A DNA stretch of 64,000 nucleotides from Bacillota bacterium (GTDB taxonomy: Bacteria; Bacillota; UBA4882; UBA8346). The notes beneath the pieces were generated by a model, which was given only the letters and a program-made list of their open reading frames with translations, did no database searches and was not told the DNA's origin. The DNA lies in NCBI GenBank assembly GCA_023400055.1, contig JAEXFN010000009.1, positions 1 through 64,000 of the forward strand. Reading direction: 5' to 3'. Below are positions 43,198-52,296 of this stretch, piece after piece (position 1 is the stretch's first letter; every line of letters starts with the position of its first letter). The position numbers and the translations under genes were made by a program.

Positions 43198-44229
43198 ATG
43201 CCCACGCTGGCGGAATTGGCCGTTTTGGTCGACGGAACGGTCTTGGGAGATGGGGCAATGGCGATTGAGGGCGCCGCCGGGCTGGATGGTTTGCGGCCAG
43301 GCGTGATTACCCTCGGCGCTTCGGATCAGGCGATCGCCGCCGCGCTGAAGGGGCCGGCGGCGGCGGTGATCGTACCGGAACGGATTACCGAGTTGGCCAA
43401 GCCCGGGATCCGGGCCGCCAATCCCCGCCTGGCTTTTGCCCAGATATTGACGTATTTCGCGCCGCGGACGGTTTGCGTGCCGGGGATTCATGATGCGGCG
43501 GTCATCGGCGCCAACTTCCGGGACGGCGGTTGTCAGGTCGGTCCCTTGGTTTACATTGGCAACGATGTCACTATCGGCAAGGGGACGGTATTGTATCCCG
43601 GCGCGGTCATCGGCGACCGGGTCGCCATCGGCGAAGAGTCGATCATTCACTCGAATGTAGTGATCCGCGAAGGTTGCCGGATCGGGAACCGGGTCGAGAT
43701 TCATAACGGGACGGTCATCGGGGCCGACGGCTTCGGCTATGTAACGGTGGAGGGCCGGCACTATAAAGTCCCCCAAGTCGGGAGCGTGGTCATCGAGGAC
43801 GACGTGGAGATCGGGGCCAATAGCGCCGTCGATCGGGCCACCACTCATGTGACGCTGGTTAAACGGGGTACGAAGATCGACAATTTGGTGCAGATCGGCC
43901 ATAACTGCGTGGTCGGGGAGGACGATATGATCTGCGGCCAAGCCGCCATGGCCGGCAGCACCATCGTGGGCGACCGGGTGACGCTGGCGGCTCGGGCCGG
44001 ACTCACCGGCCATCAGGAGATCGGCCACGACTCGATTGTCGCGGCGGCCTGCAAAGTGATCGGCAACGTGCCGCCCGGTTCCTTCATCTCCGGCGATCCG
44101 GGCCGGCCGCATCCGAAGACCATGCGGATTCAGGCCGCCTTGAGCCGCTTGCCGGAATTGGTCAAAGAGGTCCGGGAGCTGCGCAAAATGGTGCAGGAGT
44201 TGCGGGAAGAGCGCGGCAGGCAGGAATAG
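43198..44229 (+). CDS. lpxD: UDP-3-O-acylglucosamine N-acyltransferase
   Basis: A 343-residue hexapeptide-repeat acyltransferase for the third step of lipid A synthesis. The N-terminal LpxD domain (about 1-95) is followed by left-handed beta-helix repeats (VGPLVYIGNDVTIGKGTVLYPG...). The catalytic His lies in NLVQIGHNCVVGE, and the C-terminal helix ends in coiled-coil-like residues. Length equals E. coli LpxD (341). ATG at 43198 follows GAAGGAGATG. It supports lpxB in showing a diderm envelope. A bidirectional terminator follows. Confidence 0.94.
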   Translation: MPTLAELAVLVDGTVLGDGAMAIEGAAGLDGLRPGVITLGASDQAIAAALKGPAAAVIVPERITELAKPGIRAANPRLAFAQILTYFAPRTVCVPGIHDAAVIGANFRDGGCQVGPLVYIGNDVTIGKGTVLYPGAVIGDRVAIGEESIIHSNVVIREGCRIGNRVEIHNGTVIGADGFGYVTVEGRHYKVPQVGSVVIEDDVEIGANSAVDRATTHVTLVKRGTKIDNLVQIGHNCVVGEDDMICGQAAMAGSTIVGDRVTLAARAGLTGHQEIGHDSIVAAACKVIGNVPPGSFISGDPGRPHPKTMRIQAALSRLPELVKEVRELRKMVQELREERGRQE

Positions 44230-44267
44230 GTGATTTGGTACAGTAAAAACGGCAATATCGGGAAATG

Positions 44268-44304
44268 AAAGGGCTGAGCGCATCGAACAGGCGCTCAGCC
44301 CTTT
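44268..44304. terminator. Bidirectional terminator between lpxD and deoC
   Basis: A perfect 14-bp stem, AAAGGGCTGAGCGC at 44268-44281 with 44291-44304, between convergent genes. Confidence 0.88.
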
Positions 44305-44312
44305 CGTCTCAT

Positions 44313-44993
44313 TTACGCTTCCGCCGAATTCATGGCCGCGATGATCTTCAGTCCCGAACTGGTGCCGATCCGGCTGGCGCCGGCTTCGATCATCGCCAGG
44401 GCGACGGGGAGATCGCGGACGCCGCCCGAGGCTTTCACGCCGAAATCCGGGCCGACGACCCGCCGCATCAGGGCGATGTCGGTCACGGTGGCGCCGCCGG
44501 GACCGAAACCGGTAGAAGTCTTGACGAACTGGGCGCCGCCTTCCATCGTCAGATGGCAGGCGGTGATCTTTTCGGTCTCCGTGAGCAACGCAGTTTCCAG
44601 GATCACTTTGACCAGCGCCCGGCCGGCCGCGGCATCGACCACCGCCTTGATCTCATCCCGGACCAGTCCCAGCAGGCCGGATTTGAGCGCTCCGACATTG
44701 ATCACCATATCGACTTCGGTGGCGCCTTCGGCGACCGCTGCAGCGGCTTCGAACGCCTTCACCTTGGGGGTGTTCGCACCCAGCGGGAAGCCGATGACGG
44801 TGCAGACTTTAACGGAGGAACCTTGCAGCAGTTCGGCGGCATCGGCGACCCAGACCGGATGGACGCAGACCGAGCAGAAATGATTCTGGCGGGCTTCCTC
44901 ACAGAGATTGATGATCTGAACCCGGTCGGCCTCGGGTTTCAGCAGGGTATGATCGATCATGGCCGCCAGTTGTTGGGCTGAAATTTGGCTCAT
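44313..44993 (-). CDS. deoC: Deoxyribose-phosphate aldolase
   Basis: A 226-residue class I aldolase cleaving deoxyribose 5-phosphate to glyceraldehyde 3-phosphate and acetaldehyde. The Schiff-base lysine lies in QFVKTSTGFGPGGAT and the second active lysine in FGVKASGGVRD. IDHTLLKPEA and CTVIGFPLGAN are family motifs. ATG at 44993 has GAAGGTC upstream on the minus strand. It stands alone without other deo genes. Confidence 0.95.
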   Translation of the reverse strand: MSQISAQQLAAMIDHTLLKPEADRVQIINLCEEARQNHFCSVCVHPVWVADAAELLQGSSVKVCTVIGFPLGANTPKVKAFEAAAAVAEGATEVDMVINVGALKSGLLGLVRDEIKAVVDAAAGRALVKVILETALLTETEKITACHLTMEGGAQFVKTSTGFGPGGATVTDIALMRRVVGPDFGVKASGGVRDLPVALAMIEAGASRIGTSSGLKIIAAMNSAEA

Positions 44994-45098
44994 CAGTATG
45001 ACCTTCCTTCGCGCGGATTTGCTCTTGTTCTCGACTAGCTTTTCGGATAATATTTCGATTTTATTCCGCCTTTTTCCTGTTGATTCCGGAGAGAGTTT

Positions 45099-47482
45099 TT
45101 ACTGAATATGGATGGTTCCATTCCGCGTCAATTTGAGGAACAGATATTGGGTTTCCCGATCAAACCGCCAATCGGCTTCGGGCACCCCTGGGATCGCCTT
45201 GGGGACGAATGGCAGACGAATCCGCAGCTCAGTGACGCCGGATACGGCCGCCGCCAGCCGCAAGCCAGCGGTGAAAGCGCCTTCCAGCGAGACGGGTTGC
45301 GAAGCTTCCAGGTCCAGCCCGGCGTCTTGCAGCAGCTGGCCGTCGATCAGCAGGAACTTGACCGGTTTTCCGGCCGCGGCAGTAATCATTCCGGCCTTGC
45401 CGTGCAATTGGCCCCGTTCCGTTTTGAACCCGGCGCTGCCTTCTTTGGTCAACATGATCTGATCTTGATAAGAATGATCGGCCACGAACAATTGGTAGCC
45501 GGAGCCATGTCGTTCAATCCGGACCGTTGGAGCCGCTTCCCGGGGCAACCGGTACGGTTGAAGCAGCGTCAGAAATTCCTGGGTTTCTTGCGGCTGATCG
45601 GCCGAGACCGTAAGATGCCATTCATTGGGCATCTTGGCGGCGAAGTGGGGATCCACCGGTACACTGAAGCGATCGGTCTGGCTGAAATTCAACTGGCTCG
45701 GATCGGGCTCCAGAAACATGACCCGCAGTCCGGCTTGGTTGCGCTCCACAGTGGCCGTCCCTTGCGCTGGAGCGATGACGAAGGGGCCCTTGGCATGCAG
45801 CAGCCATTGATGGGAGACGGGTTTGGCGGACTGCAGTCATCGAAGACGATGAAATACCGCCGGTCCACGAAGAGCACGTGGCGCAGCGCCTGCCGTGCGC
45901 CGGCTTTCCGGTAAGCCGACACAGCGTCGCCGCTGACGAAATCAAAGTCGGGCCCAGTGTAAAAACGGCGGATCGTTCCCGTGGCCGAAGCGTCTTTGAG
46001 CGGCTGACCCTGCCCGTCGAACAGGATGGCGTTCTTGGACTGGGTGGTACGGGTCCAGCCGAGATGGTGGGGGCTGTCATACCATTCCCGGTAGCCGGAG
46101 GAGATCGCCAACGGCTCGCCGAAGGCATTCAGCACGAAGCTGTTCTGATCGGCAAAGCTGTGGCTGGCCGAACCATAGGGACTGCTCTTGAAACCCAGCA
46201 TGATATCGTCCCGGCTGCCGAGCTCCGAATGCATGGCCACCCAGCCGACATCTTGAAAGAAACGGCTGCGCGGTAGTTCCGCCAGACTGCGCGGAACGAG
46301 CTTGATCTGGTTGCTGCGGTATAGCTGGAAGATGGTATCGAAGTACGAGAACTGGTAGTAATCCAAGCCGCTGGGATAACGTTGGAAGATGGTCTGGAAA
46401 TATTGCAGGAAGTACGGGTCTTGGTAAAAAAGGGCCAATTTTTCGAAGATCAGCGCGATATTGGGATTGGGCGCCATGATGTTGCAGAGATCGCCGAAGG
46501 AGGAAGCCGGGAAAGGCTCCAGGTTGTAGAGTGCGAAATAGCCGGTATTGCGGAAGAAAGGCTTCTGCAGGATCTCCGTCAGGTTCAGCGCCTTCATGGC
46601 GTCCAGAAATTGAAAATGCTGGTTGGTGGCAGTGGCCCAATAATTTAGACCCTCGGACCAGCCGCCGTCGGCACCGCCCCAGACCGGGAAGCGACGCAGA
46701 TAATACTCATAGGCCCAGGCCAGATAGGTTGGAGCTTCGGGAAGATCCTGATAGAGCACCAAACCGGCGATGCCCAGGGTCGAGATGAAACGCATTGGAT
46801 GGCTCAGGGAATTATCGGGCGGCGTCGGCCGGTCCAGACTGAACTTGCAGGTAATGTGGGGGAAAAGGATCTTCAAGCGAACATCCAACGCTTGCAGGAT
46901 GACCTGCCGCTCGGCCGGGGTCAAGGCGTCGTAGGCCCAATCGTAGGCGTAGAGCATCGGCCGGAGCGATTGGATGAACGCCTCGTCGTTATCCCGGATA
47001 TTGATCCCGCCGTTCACATCCCAGCCGGCCAAATGGATCAGCCAGCGGGCGGCTTCCCGGCCATAGACGGGATCGCCGCTGAGCAGGTAGGAGAAGGCGT
47101 ACTGTTGGGCCTGGCTTCCGACGTAAAGGGCGGTTTGGTAGCCTTTCCGCCAGATCTCGCGCTCGGCGAAGCTGTTGCCGCGCGGCGCCGGCGGCTCGGC
47201 GGGCAGCGCCAGTCCGGACGGCGGGCTCAGAATATTTTTGAAAACTCCCGGATACTCCCGGCGCTGCCGCATGTCCATGACGAAACGCCGGAACTCCGGC
47301 AACTCAGGCCGCGTGAGCATCAGTCGCGGGTGATCATCGGGGATCCGCGGATTCAAAAACTGTATCCGTTTTGCCACCAACGCCCCGTCGTCCGGGCCGA
47401 ACTCCGCCCGGATCGCGGTCCCGGGCCAACATACCAAGAGAAGCAACAATAGGCTAAAAAAACGTTTCATGAAGCATCGCAC
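45099..47482 (-). pseudogene. Heparinase II/III-like protein, frameshifted
   Basis: Two minus-strand reading frames together encode one exported protein of about 795 residues. The first part (47482 to about 45837) has a signal peptide (MKRFFSLLLLLLVCWPG... ending AIRA), an alpha-toroid domain and the start of the C-terminal beta domain (SHSFADQNSFVLNAFGEPLAIS, FIVFDD). The frame then shifts: the next frame continues naturally as LQSAKPVSHQWLLHAKGPF and runs to 45099. Observed GATGACTGCAG where GATGACCTGCAG would keep the frame implies loss of one C near 45836-45839. Such proteins are polysaccharide lyases or related. Either it is a true pseudogene or the base is a sequencing error. Confidence 0.85.
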
Positions 47483-47605
47483 CTCGGTTAATTCAGTTTA
47501 CAAGGAAATTGGCAGCGGCATTTTGTTAGGAAATGGTTAACCCTCTTGCCGAATCGCCCAAATTGGGTTATCATTAAGGATAATATTCGTGATATGAATT
47601 GAATA

Positions 47606-47715
47606 ACCTTCGGGGTCGGTGCAATTCCGAGCCGGCGGTAAAGCCCGCGAGCCTCTTGAGGAGGCAGATTTGGTGAGATTCCAAAGCCGACAGTACAGCC
47701 TGGATGGGAGAAGGT
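47606..47715 (+). promoter_or_regulatory. FMN riboswitch (RFN element)
   Basis: All conserved RFN blocks appear in order: ACCTTCGGGGTCGGTG, ATTCCGAGCCGGCGGTA, AAGCCCGCGAGC, GATTTGGTGAGATTCC, AAAGCCGACAGTA and GCCTGGATGGGAGAAGGT. The outer stem pairs ACCTTC with GAAGGT. It stands before ribD with a terminator between, so FMN should cause premature termination. The rest of the gene-free stretch 47483-47839 holds this leader and its terminator. Confidence 0.97.
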
Positions 47716-47741
47716 ATGCCTTAATTTCAGCGATGGAAAGC

Positions 47742-47777
47742 ATCGACCCGAAGCTTATTGGACGGGTCGATTTTTTA
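47742..47777 (+). terminator. Expression-platform terminator of the FMN riboswitch
   Basis: ATCGACCCG at 47742-47750 pairs with CGGGTCGAT at 47763-47771, then six T residues. It lies 27 bases after the aptamer. Confidence 0.9.
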
Positions 47778-47839
47778 TTTTATCGAGGACCCGGCGCCGG
47801 GGCAGTTTAGGATGGAGCCGATGGGGGGAAGCTTGAGCT

Positions 47840-48994
47840 ATGGATGACGGTTCGGAACGGGGGATTTCAGCGGGCCGGAGCGCGGCCGCGGATCTCCGCT
47901 ATATGAAACGGGCTTTGGAATTGAGCAAGCGCGGCCAGGGTCGGACCTGCCCCAATCCGTTGGTGGGCGCGGTCATCGTCAAGGCGGGGCGGGTGATCGG
48001 GGAAGGCTGGCATCACGGTCCGGGCTTGCCGCACGCCGAGATCGAGGCCTTGCGATCTTGTACGGAAGATCCGCGCGGCGCGACGATCTATGTCACGCTG
48101 GAGCCCTGCAATCATTTCGGGCGGACGCCGCCCTGCTCGGAGGCTCTGATCGCGGCGGGCATCGCCGAAGTCCAGTTCGCCATCGCCGATCCCAATCCGG
48201 TGGCCGGGGGCGGGGCCGCCCGCTTGGCCGGGGCCGGGGTCAAGGTGACCGGGGGCGTCGGCCGCCGGGAGGCTTTGGAGCTGAACCGGCGTTTCTTCCA
48301 TTTCTGTCTGACCGGCCGGCCCTGGGTGATTCTGAAGGCGGCCATGAGCCTCGACGGCAAGATCACCAGCGCCACCGGACAGTCGCAATGGATCACCGGG
48401 CCGGCGGCCCGCCGGGCGGTGCACCGGCTTCGTTCGGAAGTAGCGGCGGTACTGGTCGGAGTGGAAACGGTGCTGGCCGACGATCCGCAACTGACCAACC
48501 GGGCGGCCCGGCCGGTAGTCCGCCAGCCGTTGCGGGTGGTGTTCGACAGCAGCCTGCGCCTGCCGGATGAAAGCAAATTAGTGCGGGAGAATCCCGGCCA
48601 GTCGATCGTTTTTTGCACCCGCAAGGCTGGAGCGGAGCGGTTCAAACGGTTGCGTCAGTTGGGAGTCCGGGTGATCCAGCAGGAAGCGGACGGCCCGGTG
48701 GATCCGCTGGCCGCGCTGGAAAGCCTCGGCCAGATGGGAGTGCAGTCGCTTTTGGTGGAAGGCGGCGCAGGGATTTTCACCGCGCTGATCCGGGCGGATC
48801 TGATCAATGAATATTACCTGTTTTATGCGCCGTTCTTCGTCGGCGGCCCGACTGCCAAAGGCGTGGTCGGCGGTCCGGGCGTGGCGGTGCTGGCGGAGGC
48901 GCCGCGGTTGACCGTCGCTGGGGTGCGGCGGGTTGGGGACGATATCTTGGTCCATGCTTATCGGGAGGAGTTGGCGACATGTTTACCGGTTTGA
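47840..48994 (+). CDS. ribD: Bifunctional riboflavin deaminase/reductase RibD
   Basis: A 384-residue two-domain enzyme. The deaminase half (about 1-155) has the zinc motif PHAEIEAL and EPCNHFGRTPPCSEAL. The reductase half (about 160-384) has ILKAAMSLDGKITSATGQSQWI and LLVEGGAGIFTALI. Start ATG at 47840 follows GGGGGGAAG. It is the first gene under the FMN riboswitch, and its end overlaps ribE by 16 bases. Confidence 0.95.
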   Translation: MDDGSERGISAGRSAAADLRYMKRALELSKRGQGRTCPNPLVGAVIVKAGRVIGEGWHHGPGLPHAEIEALRSCTEDPRGATIYVTLEPCNHFGRTPPCSEALIAAGIAEVQFAIADPNPVAGGGAARLAGAGVKVTGGVGRREALELNRRFFHFCLTGRPWVILKAAMSLDGKITSATGQSQWITGPAARRAVHRLRSEVAAVLVGVETVLADDPQLTNRAARPVVRQPLRVVFDSSLRLPDESKLVRENPGQSIVFCTRKAGAERFKRLRQLGVRVIQQEADGPVDPLAALESLGQMGVQSLLVEGGAGIFTALIRADLINEYYLFYAPFFVGGPTAKGVVGGPGVAVLAEAPRLTVAGVRRVGDDILVHAYREELATCLPV

Positions 48995-49626
48995 TTCAAG
49001 CGGTCGGAACCGTGCTGGAGCGGCAGGTCACGGCGCGGGCGGCGCTGCTCAAGATCCGGACGGAATTGGCCCGGGATCTGCAGCTGGGCGACAGCGTGGC
49101 GGTGAACGGCGTTTGCCTGACCGCCGCGCGGTTGGGCAGCGATTGGTTCAGCGCCGATGTGATGCCGGAGACCTGGCGCAGCAGCAATTTGCCGTTTTTG
49201 AAACCCGGCGCGGTGGTGAACCTGGAACCCGCCCTGGCGCTGGGCGATCGCCTCGGCGGCCATCTGGTCAGCGGTCATGTCGAGGGGATCGGCCGGATCA
49301 TCCGGACGGAACGGCAAAACAACGCAGTCCTGATCCGGATCGGCTTTCCGGAGGAGTTGGCTCCCTGGATCGCCCATAAAGGATCCATCGCGGTCAACGG
49401 CATCAGCCTGACCGTCCAGGCGCTGTCCGGGACCGAATTGATGGTCTCCCTGATTCCCCACACCTACCGTCAGACAAACTTTCCCGGACTCAAAGCGGGC
49501 GACCCGGTCAATCTGGAAACCGACATGCTGGCCAAGTATGTGCTTCGGGGAGATTCGGCCGTTGCGGAGGAACCGCCGCGGCGGAAGGAGATCACCAAGC
49601 AGTTCCTGATGGAGCACGGCTTTTGA
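48979..49626 (+). CDS. ribE: Riboflavin synthase alpha chain
   Basis: A 215-residue enzyme made of two lumazine-binding repeats; it forms riboflavin from two 6,7-dimethyl-8-ribityllumazine. The N-terminus MFTGLIQAVGTV is diagnostic. The first repeat has NGVCLTAAR and the second NGISLTVQAL, with GHLVSGHVEGIG between. The ATG overlaps the end of ribD, so translation is coupled. Unlike compact rib operons, a gap of 417 bases with a repeat array separates it from ribBA. Confidence 0.95.
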   Translation: MFTGLIQAVGTVLERQVTARAALLKIRTELARDLQLGDSVAVNGVCLTAARLGSDWFSADVMPETWRSSNLPFLKPGAVVNLEPALALGDRLGGHLVSGHVEGIGRIIRTERQNNAVLIRIGFPEELAPWIAHKGSIAVNGISLTVQALSGTELMVSLIPHTYRQTNFPGLKAGDPVNLETDMLAKYVLRGDSAVAEEPPRRKEITKQFLMEHGF

Positions 49627-49679
49627 CGGAGAGCCGCCACGGGTCGGATGGGGAAAACCCGAACGGCCGCTGCCGGAGC

Positions 49680-49850
49680 GGTACTGGCGGAAGCGCCGAA
49701 GGTTCTTCCGGGAGCCTTGGCAGAGCCGCCGAAACGTCCGGAAGGCCTTCCGTAGCCTCGGGAAGCTTTGCGAAAACATTCGGAAGAAGCGCCGCAGCCT
49801 TGGGAAGGCCTTCCGGGCTCTCCGGAAGATCGGCTTAAGGGTCGGGAAGA
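49680..49850. repeat. 21-bp tandem array inside the rib operon (array E)
   Basis: GGAAG recurs at exactly 21-base steps at 49740, 49761, 49782, 49803, 49824 and 49845, and weaker units extend upstream to about 49680. Units contain CTTCCG...CGGAAG, so neighbouring units can pair; AAGGCCTTCC occurs twice. Several frames remain open (seven-residue repeats such as ALGRPSG, TSGRPSV), but no start with a ribosome site or family is seen. The gap 49627-50043 otherwise shows only the ribBA ribosome site. Confidence 0.8.
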
Positions 49851-50043
49851 ACTGTTCGAGAGTTCAGCGGAAGTGCTCAAGCTTTCCGAGGAGGAGGCGC
49901 CGGTTTGGGCAGAACCTGAACGGCTCCCCGCCGCGTTGACCGATGCGGCCGGCGTGTTAGAGCCGGAGGCTCATGGCTTGAAATTTTACCGAAGTCCATC
50001 GGTTTTGTATAGCATTTTATCTTTTGGTTGAGGAGGAATCATC

Positions 50044-51231
50044 ATGAATACGATTCAGGAAGCGATTGAAGAGATCCGGCAGGGACGGATGGTCATCGTG
50101 GTCGACGACGAGGAGCGCGAGAATGAAGGCGATCTGCTGATGGCGGCGGCGAAGGTCACGCCGGAGACGGTCAACTTCATGGTCAAGTACGGCCGGGGAG
50201 TGTTATGCGCGCCGCTCACCGAGGCTGCGGCCAAGCGGCTGAACATTCCGCCGATGGTCAGCCGCAACACCGAGTATATGGGGACGGCCTTCGGAATCTC
50301 GGTCGATCATAAGGACAGCACCACCGGCATTTCCGCCCAGGAGCGGGCGCTGACCATTCAGGCGCTGGCCGATCCCCATTCCGGGCCGGACGATCTGGTG
50401 CGGCCGGGGCATATCTTTCCGGTGATCGCCAAAGACGGCGGGGTGCTGGTCCGGGCCGGACATACCGAGGCCGCGGTGGATCTGGCGCGGTTGGCCGGCT
50501 TGGAACCGGCCGGCGCGATCTGCGAGATCCTGAACGAGGACGGCACCATGGCCCGCCGGCCCGACTTGGAACGTTTCGCCGCGGACCATGGCTTAAAGAT
50601 GATCAGCGTCGCCGATCTGATCGCCTACCGCAATACCCAGGAGCAAGTGGTGCGGCGCGAGGCGGAGACGGTCCTGCCCAATCAGTACGGAACCTTCAAG
50701 ATGTACGGTTACGCCACCATTTACGGGCATCAGGAACATCTGGCGCTGGTCTACGGCGATCTGGAAGGCAAGATCCCCTTGGTGCGGGTCCATTCGGAAT
50801 GCCTGACCGGCGACGCCCTGGGTTCCTACCGTTGCGACTGCGGCGAGCAATTGCGCAAAGCGATGGAGCTGATCGCGGCGGAAGGCGCCGGGGTGGTCCT
50901 CTACTTGCGGCAGGAGGGCCGGGGCATCGGCCTCTTGAATAAGCTCAAAGCCTATCAGTTGCAGGACCAGGGCCAGGACACTATCGAAGCCAACGAGTCG
51001 CTGGGTTTCGAGGCCGACCTGCGCGACTACGGGGTGGGCGCGCAGATCCTGCGCGATCTGGGCCTGACCAAGATCCGGCTGCTCACCAACAATCCCCGCA
51101 AGTTGATCGGCCTCAACGGGCATGGCTTGGCGATCGTCGAGCGGGTGCCCTTGACCGTGCCGGTGCGGCCGACCAACCAATTTTATATGGAGACCAAACA
51201 GAAGCGGATGGGGCATCTGCTGGCGGAGTGA
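50044..51231 (+). CDS. ribBA: Bifunctional DHBP synthase/GTP cyclohydrolase II RibBA
   Basis: A 395-residue fusion. The N-terminal half makes 3,4-dihydroxy-2-butanone 4-phosphate (VVDDEERENEGDLLMAA, RPGHIFPV, RAGHTEAAVDL). The C-terminal GTP cyclohydrolase II half has the zinc site HSECLTGDALGSYRCDCGEQL and LRQEGRGIGLLNK. ATG at 50044 follows GAGGAGG. It lies downstream of array E and 48 bases before ribH. Confidence 0.96.
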   Translation: MNTIQEAIEEIRQGRMVIVVDDEERENEGDLLMAAAKVTPETVNFMVKYGRGVLCAPLTEAAAKRLNIPPMVSRNTEYMGTAFGISVDHKDSTTGISAQERALTIQALADPHSGPDDLVRPGHIFPVIAKDGGVLVRAGHTEAAVDLARLAGLEPAGAICEILNEDGTMARRPDLERFAADHGLKMISVADLIAYRNTQEQVVRREAETVLPNQYGTFKMYGYATIYGHQEHLALVYGDLEGKIPLVRVHSECLTGDALGSYRCDCGEQLRKAMELIAAEGAGVVLYLRQEGRGIGLLNKLKAYQLQDQGQDTIEANESLGFEADLRDYGVGAQILRDLGLTKIRLLTNNPRKLIGLNGHGLAIVERVPLTVPVRPTNQFYMETKQKRMGHLLAE

Positions 51232-51279
51232 TCCGTTCTGGAATGGGCGCTTTTAGCGAATAAAGGAGGATACATTGTC

Positions 51280-51741
51280 ATGAAAATCATCGAAGGATAT
51301 TTGGGCGGCAGAGATTTCCGGATCGCCATCGTGATCAGCCGGTTCAACAGCTTCATCACCCAGCATCTGCTGGACGGGGCGGAGGACGCCCTCAAACGAC
51401 ATGGCATCGCCGATGAGAAGATCACGGTGGTCTGGGTGCCGGGCGCCTTTGAGATTCCGACGGTCGCCAAAAAGGCCGCCGAGTCCGGCAATTATGACGC
51501 CGTGATCTGCCTGGGGGCGGTAATCCGCGGCGCCACGCCCCATTTCGATTATGTGGCGGCCGAGGTTTCCAAGGGAGTGGCGGCGGTGGGACTCGCCACC
51601 GGGGTGCCGGTGATCTTCGGCGTCCTGACCACCGACAGTATCGAGCAGGCCATCGAACGGGCCGGGACCAAGGCCGGCAACAAAGGCTGGGACGCGGCCA
51701 TCACCGCGCTGGAGATGGCCGATCTGAACGGGAAGATCTGA
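51280..51741 (+). CDS. ribH: 6,7-dimethyl-8-ribityllumazine synthase
   Basis: A 153-residue lumazine synthase, which condenses the products of RibBA and RibD. RIAIVISRFNSFIT, WVPGAFEIP, CLGAVIRGATPHFDYVA with the catalytic His, and GVLTTDSIEQAIERAG are all present. ATG at 51280 has AAAGGAGGATA upstream. It ends the rib operon; a hairpin follows. Confidence 0.96.
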   Translation: MKIIEGYLGGRDFRIAIVISRFNSFITQHLLDGAEDALKRHGIADEKITVVWVPGAFEIPTVAKKAAESGNYDAVICLGAVIRGATPHFDYVAAEVSKGVAAVGLATGVPVIFGVLTTDSIEQAIERAGTKAGNKGWDAAITALEMADLNGKI

Positions 51742-51772
51742 AACGCGGCATCATCGTAAGTTGGTAAATGCA

Positions 51773-51810
51773 AAAGCCGGTTGGAGCTTGAATGAGTTCC
51801 GACCGGCTTT
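51773..51810 (+). terminator. Hairpin after ribH
   Basis: AAAGCCGGTTGGA pairs with TCCGACCGGCTTT (one G-U pair). The T run is short. The same stem occurs again at 52245-52277, and part of it at 51864. Confidence 0.65.
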
Positions 51811-51875
51811 ACCGCCAAATATGAGATACTCCCGCGGTCCGTGCGTAGCGACGGATAAATGCCAAGGCCGGTTGG

Positions 51876-52124
51876 TTATTTTACCCGCTTGACCTCGACC
51901 TGTACTTCGTTGTCCAATTCCTGGATCATCTGCCGCAATTGTTGATGTTCCTGTTGATTTTGGAGTCTAAAATGGAGGTTCTCGGATCGCAAGGATCCAA
52001 GTTCGGCCTTTACTTCGGAAAAGCCCTGTTCGACCTACTGATTAAGCAGTTGGAGACCCTCGCCAAACGTTCGAAACTGGGCCCGCAGATCTTCGAGCAA
52101 TACCGCTACTTGCCGATCATCCAT
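51876..52124 (-). pseudogene. Small coiled-coil protein gene with in-frame amber stop
   Basis: An 83-codon reading frame starts with ATG at 52124 after a good GGGAGG site and ends with TAA at 51876. It encodes MDDRQVAVLLEDLRAQF..., then TAG at codon 30 (52035-52037), then VEQGFSEVKAELGSLRS... to VEVKRVK. The part after the stop is as protein-like (Glu/Gln-rich coiled coil) as the part before it. The layout resembles small hypothetical coiled-coil proteins common in Firmicutes. Most likely a gene recently inactivated by one base change (a CAG or AAG codon to TAG); read-through or a sequencing error is possible. Confidence 0.7.
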
Positions 52125-52244
52125 TCTAAATACCTCCCAGCGAACGATTAACAGATTGATTGTATCATACTTCGGTATGGGCGACTACCGATATTTTTGG
52201 TGACGACCGGGTTTGGGAAGAGTGTCAAGATGCCCGGAAATATC

Positions 52245-52279
52245 AAGCCGGTTGGACCTAAAAAATCCGACCGGCTTTT
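52245..52279. terminator. Bidirectional terminator by the aldo/keto reductase gene
   Basis: AAGCCGGTTGGA pairs with TCCGACCGGCTT around a loop containing an A run, with TTTT after it on the + strand. On the minus strand it terminates the reductase gene. It nearly repeats the hairpin at 51773. Confidence 0.8.
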
Positions 52280-52296
52280 GCGATTTTTTGCAAGAC

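Noticed and set aside
49623..50031. Open frames across array E as small repeat proteins
   Set aside because: Three frames are open at once because the unit length is a multiple of three; no frame has a credible start signal or homologue I recognise.
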